Source: Lojkania enalia
Taxonomy: Eukaryota; Ascomycota; Dothideomycetes; Pleosporales
Reading direction: 5' to 3'
Assembly (NCBI GenBank): GCA_010094045.1
Contig: ML986664.1
Coordinates: 1 to 64,000, forward strand
DNA: 64,000 nt
Shown one piece after another: positions 61,447 through 64,000 of the stretch. The notes below the pieces were generated by a model that searched no databases, was not told the origin of the DNA, and saw nothing but the letters and a program-made list of their open reading frames with translations. Each line of letters starts with the position of its first letter. The stretch's first letter is position 1. A program made the translations under genes and the position numbers.

Positions 61447-64000
61447 TATACCCCCCTAGTTTTAAATACGAAGGAGAAGCTGCGTCGAAAAAATAAAGGT
61501 AGATACTATACTAAAAGAGGTAAATTATATAGAATAACTAGTAGTAGAGTTAAATACGCTTGTAGAAATATTAATTTAATATAATATAGGGTGAGTTATA
61601 ATCAATTTTTAATCACCCCCTAAGATTCTTATTAGTAATCGATTTATTTAGCTAATAGAAATTCCTAAGATTCGATTCTAGCTAAAATATTTTCTATTTT
61701 CAGTTGCTTAATAAACCTTTAATATTATTGTAGTTGTAGAACTTTTATAAAACCGTCGGCTAATATTAGATTCGTCAGTTGCCAACTAATTATAAGTCTC
61801 TATTCTACTACTTCTTAATATAGCTAGTACTAGTATATATCTATATAGCGAAGTTTGGTATTAAAGCGTTTAGATAGCTTATTTACAATATCTACTATTT
61901 ATTAATTATTGTAAAGTAGTACTAGTTATATATTAATATAGAAGCACAGTAAGGCGAAAGCTTTCTACTACTACTCTATTTCTAATCCAGCGACTAATAG
62001 TGCTAATAATTCTGCCTTAGTAGTCGATTTTATAACCGTACGCTAAATTGAGGCTTTCTAATCGATTAGCATTCTAAAAAGTTAAAATATATAGTTGTAA
62101 GAACTTCGACAAGTATTAGAATTATTGCTAAAGGCTATATTAGATATATTATAGAATAGTAATTACTCTATAGAATTAATATAATTAGTATTACTATTCT
62201 AGCTAATAGTAGAAGTATTTTATATATTATTAGCTATTACTATAATTGCTAAGTACTTCGTACTAATTAGATATTACTATACCCTTAAAGTAGTGTTAAT
62301 ATAATAATTGCCGGGGTTCTAGAGGTATTATAATAATATTTAGTATATTTACGCGATATTAGAATATATAAAAACTATAATCTAAACTAGATAACTAATT
62401 AGTTATTAGTAGTAAGATATCCTATTAGAGAATTTCTTAGTAGCGGCTAGTAGTATATTCTCGTATAGAGGCGTACTTAGCGCCTTCTTATTAACTATAA
62501 TATTAAATCGCGCTGCTACCTTATTAATAAATAAGTTCTATAGCAGCTAGATCTTATACTACTATATATTTTATACGATTTAAACTTCTAGAAACTAATT
62601 TAGATCTCTAAAGGATTAAAGTTCGTATTTATTACTTAATTACGATTAAAATTTCTACTTAATAGAGATATTTAATAGATAAACTAGGATTATAATATTA
62701 TTTACGTAAAAGAAGATAATTAGCTTATCGTTTATATATAAATAAAATATTTCTAGTACTATTTTAAGGCCTAATTACCTTAGAGTTCTATCTAGCTTAT
62801 AATACTAAAGTTTTAGAGTATTCTTAAAGTTATATATAGCTTTCTATAGTTGTAGATATTTCCTATACTTATATACGAAACCTTCTAGTATATAAATATA
62901 TATTAACCTATCTAATCGGTAGTTAAGGAACGTATTAACGATATTAAACTGGTATATATCGAGTTTAAAATAAGTTGCAATTAATATTAGAAAGCGAAAG
63001 GTTTATATAGCTAGTATAGTAGTATAGGTATCTCCCTATTAATATTGTAGATCGCTATATACAACTAATCTAGCTTTAAATTTATATAGGAAACCGTTCT
63101 TATTAAATTTATATATAAATACCTATATTACTAGGAGAATTTTAGTAGAGTTTTAGAAGATTATTATCTTTTACTAGATATCTATATCCTCCTACTTCTA
63201 TAACTTAGTATAATAGGCCTTATAGAAGCTAGTACTAAAGGAGTAATTCTTTAGATTTTTATAGTACTTCGGTTCTAGTAGAAGCTAATTATAATAATAT
63301 TTTCTAATAGTACAAGTTTCCTTTATATAATTTACCGATATTAGCTTACTATTAGATAGTACTATAAATATTATAAAGTATAATTAAGGTAGCTTACAGT
63401 TGTATAGAAACCTATCTTCTTAGATTATATTATTCCTAGATATTTAGCTACTAATTTCTTCCTTCTACGGGGTATTATTTATTCTTCTTAAGGGTATAGA
63501 AGTATAAGTAGACGATAGTTACTATCCTTATAGTAAATTATCGCTAAATATAGTATCCTTATTATCTACTAATAGTATTATAGAGGTATCTTAATTTCTT
63601 AGTACTAGCGCTAGTATTAATTCTAGCGTTAGGAGTCTCTAATTACTAGTAATATCGTCGATATATTCTTTAAAAACAATATTCTTCTATTAATAGGCCT
63701 TCTTACTAATTAAATTACCTATTAACTTAGTAGAGATATCTTAATTAGGCAGCTGATTCTTATAAATCGCTTCTATAACTTTAATTGTTTTATCGTCGCT
63801 ACTATTAATAGAGCTTTTAATATTATTAATTTAAAAAAGAATCTTCTCTAGAGATTCTTTTAATAGATATTTCTCCTTCTTACTAGATATAATACTACTA
63901 AATATAATATCCCTAGTATTAAATACCCGTTTTAGTTTTAGAATCAGTACTTAGTATATATTTATACTCTTATATTATAAGAGTTTCCTAATTAGTACCT
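61447..64000 (-). mobile_element. Ty1/copia retrotransposon pol relic, runs off the window
   Basis: A minus-strand copia polymerase. The RNase H 'STTKAELLAL' box is readable near 61975-62025, a 'LRYIDIYTS' box lies near 61830-61860, and the reverse transcriptase 'FYVDDIII'-type box near 62695-62720 now reads YVNN. A polypurine-like AGGGGG followed by TGATTAAAAATTG (reverse, ending near 61611) suggests the 3' LTR lies within about 61447-61611. RIP stops occur throughout. The integrase and 5' end lie beyond 64000. Confidence 0.75.

Overview
The window reads as a filamentous ascomycete (Pezizomycotina) chromosome segment. Two long, extremely TA-rich blocks (1-33503 and about 47859-64000) enclose a compositionally normal 14.4-kb gene island (33504-47858). 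The TA-rich blocks consist of dead transposons with saturating C-to-T/G-to-A transitions: CpA and TpG are rare, TpA is everywhere, and CpG-rich words survive. This is the signature of repeat-induced point mutation (RIP). Short fungal introns (GTRNGT...CAG/AAG, about 46-120 bp) and families such as DUF6594 fit this assignment. I cannot name the species.

Left block. Six related families of roughly 1.85-kb TA-inserting DDE (pogo/Fot-like) DNA transposons, here called A-F, are nested with three Ty3/gypsy families, here GyA (a chromovirus, 303-bp LTRs), GyB (538-bp LTRs) and GyC (about 503-bp LTRs). LTR lengths, target-site duplications and an empty site elsewhere in the window allow much of the stack to be reconstructed. 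GyB (2695-12017) has a family A element in its left LTR. GyC is split by a complete GyA copy (13581-19765). A family A insertion spanning 21575-31402 holds a half-deleted GyA copy, which itself holds a family C element; family D sits inside the second family A sequence. A gypsy integrase relic and a family B fragment abut the island.

Gene island. From left to right: a DUF7924-type protein with a nuclease-like motif (34427-36071, minus); a duplicated fragment of the caspase-like gene (37009-37165, plus); the end of an RBR ubiquitin ligase (about 37696-37938, plus); a pseudokinase of the type found in HeLo-domain proteins (37996-39314, minus); a caspase/metacaspase-like C14 peptidase (39389-40486, minus); a small gene (40685-41059, plus); an intact five-exon DUF6594 membrane protein (41229-42465, plus); and a very long kinase-Sel1-ankyrin protein (42458-46353, minus). 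The caspase-like, pseudokinase and kinase-ankyrin genes are readable over their full length. Each is broken by a few stop codons, almost all explicable as single C-to-T or G-to-A transitions, plus one single-base frameshift each. The region therefore looks like a set of cell-death or recognition-type genes caught in early decay, probably through mild RIP after local duplication. RIP-mutated paralogous sequence from the caspase-like gene is present at about 61.2-61.4 kb.

Right block. Family B and F fragments, a GyC LTR interrupted by a full GyA copy (48813-56781), a second family C element spanning a 710-base assembly gap, an internally deleted family B derivative, another GyC copy with an antisense accessory ORF, the caspase-gene relic, and a Ty1/copia pol relic that runs off the window end.
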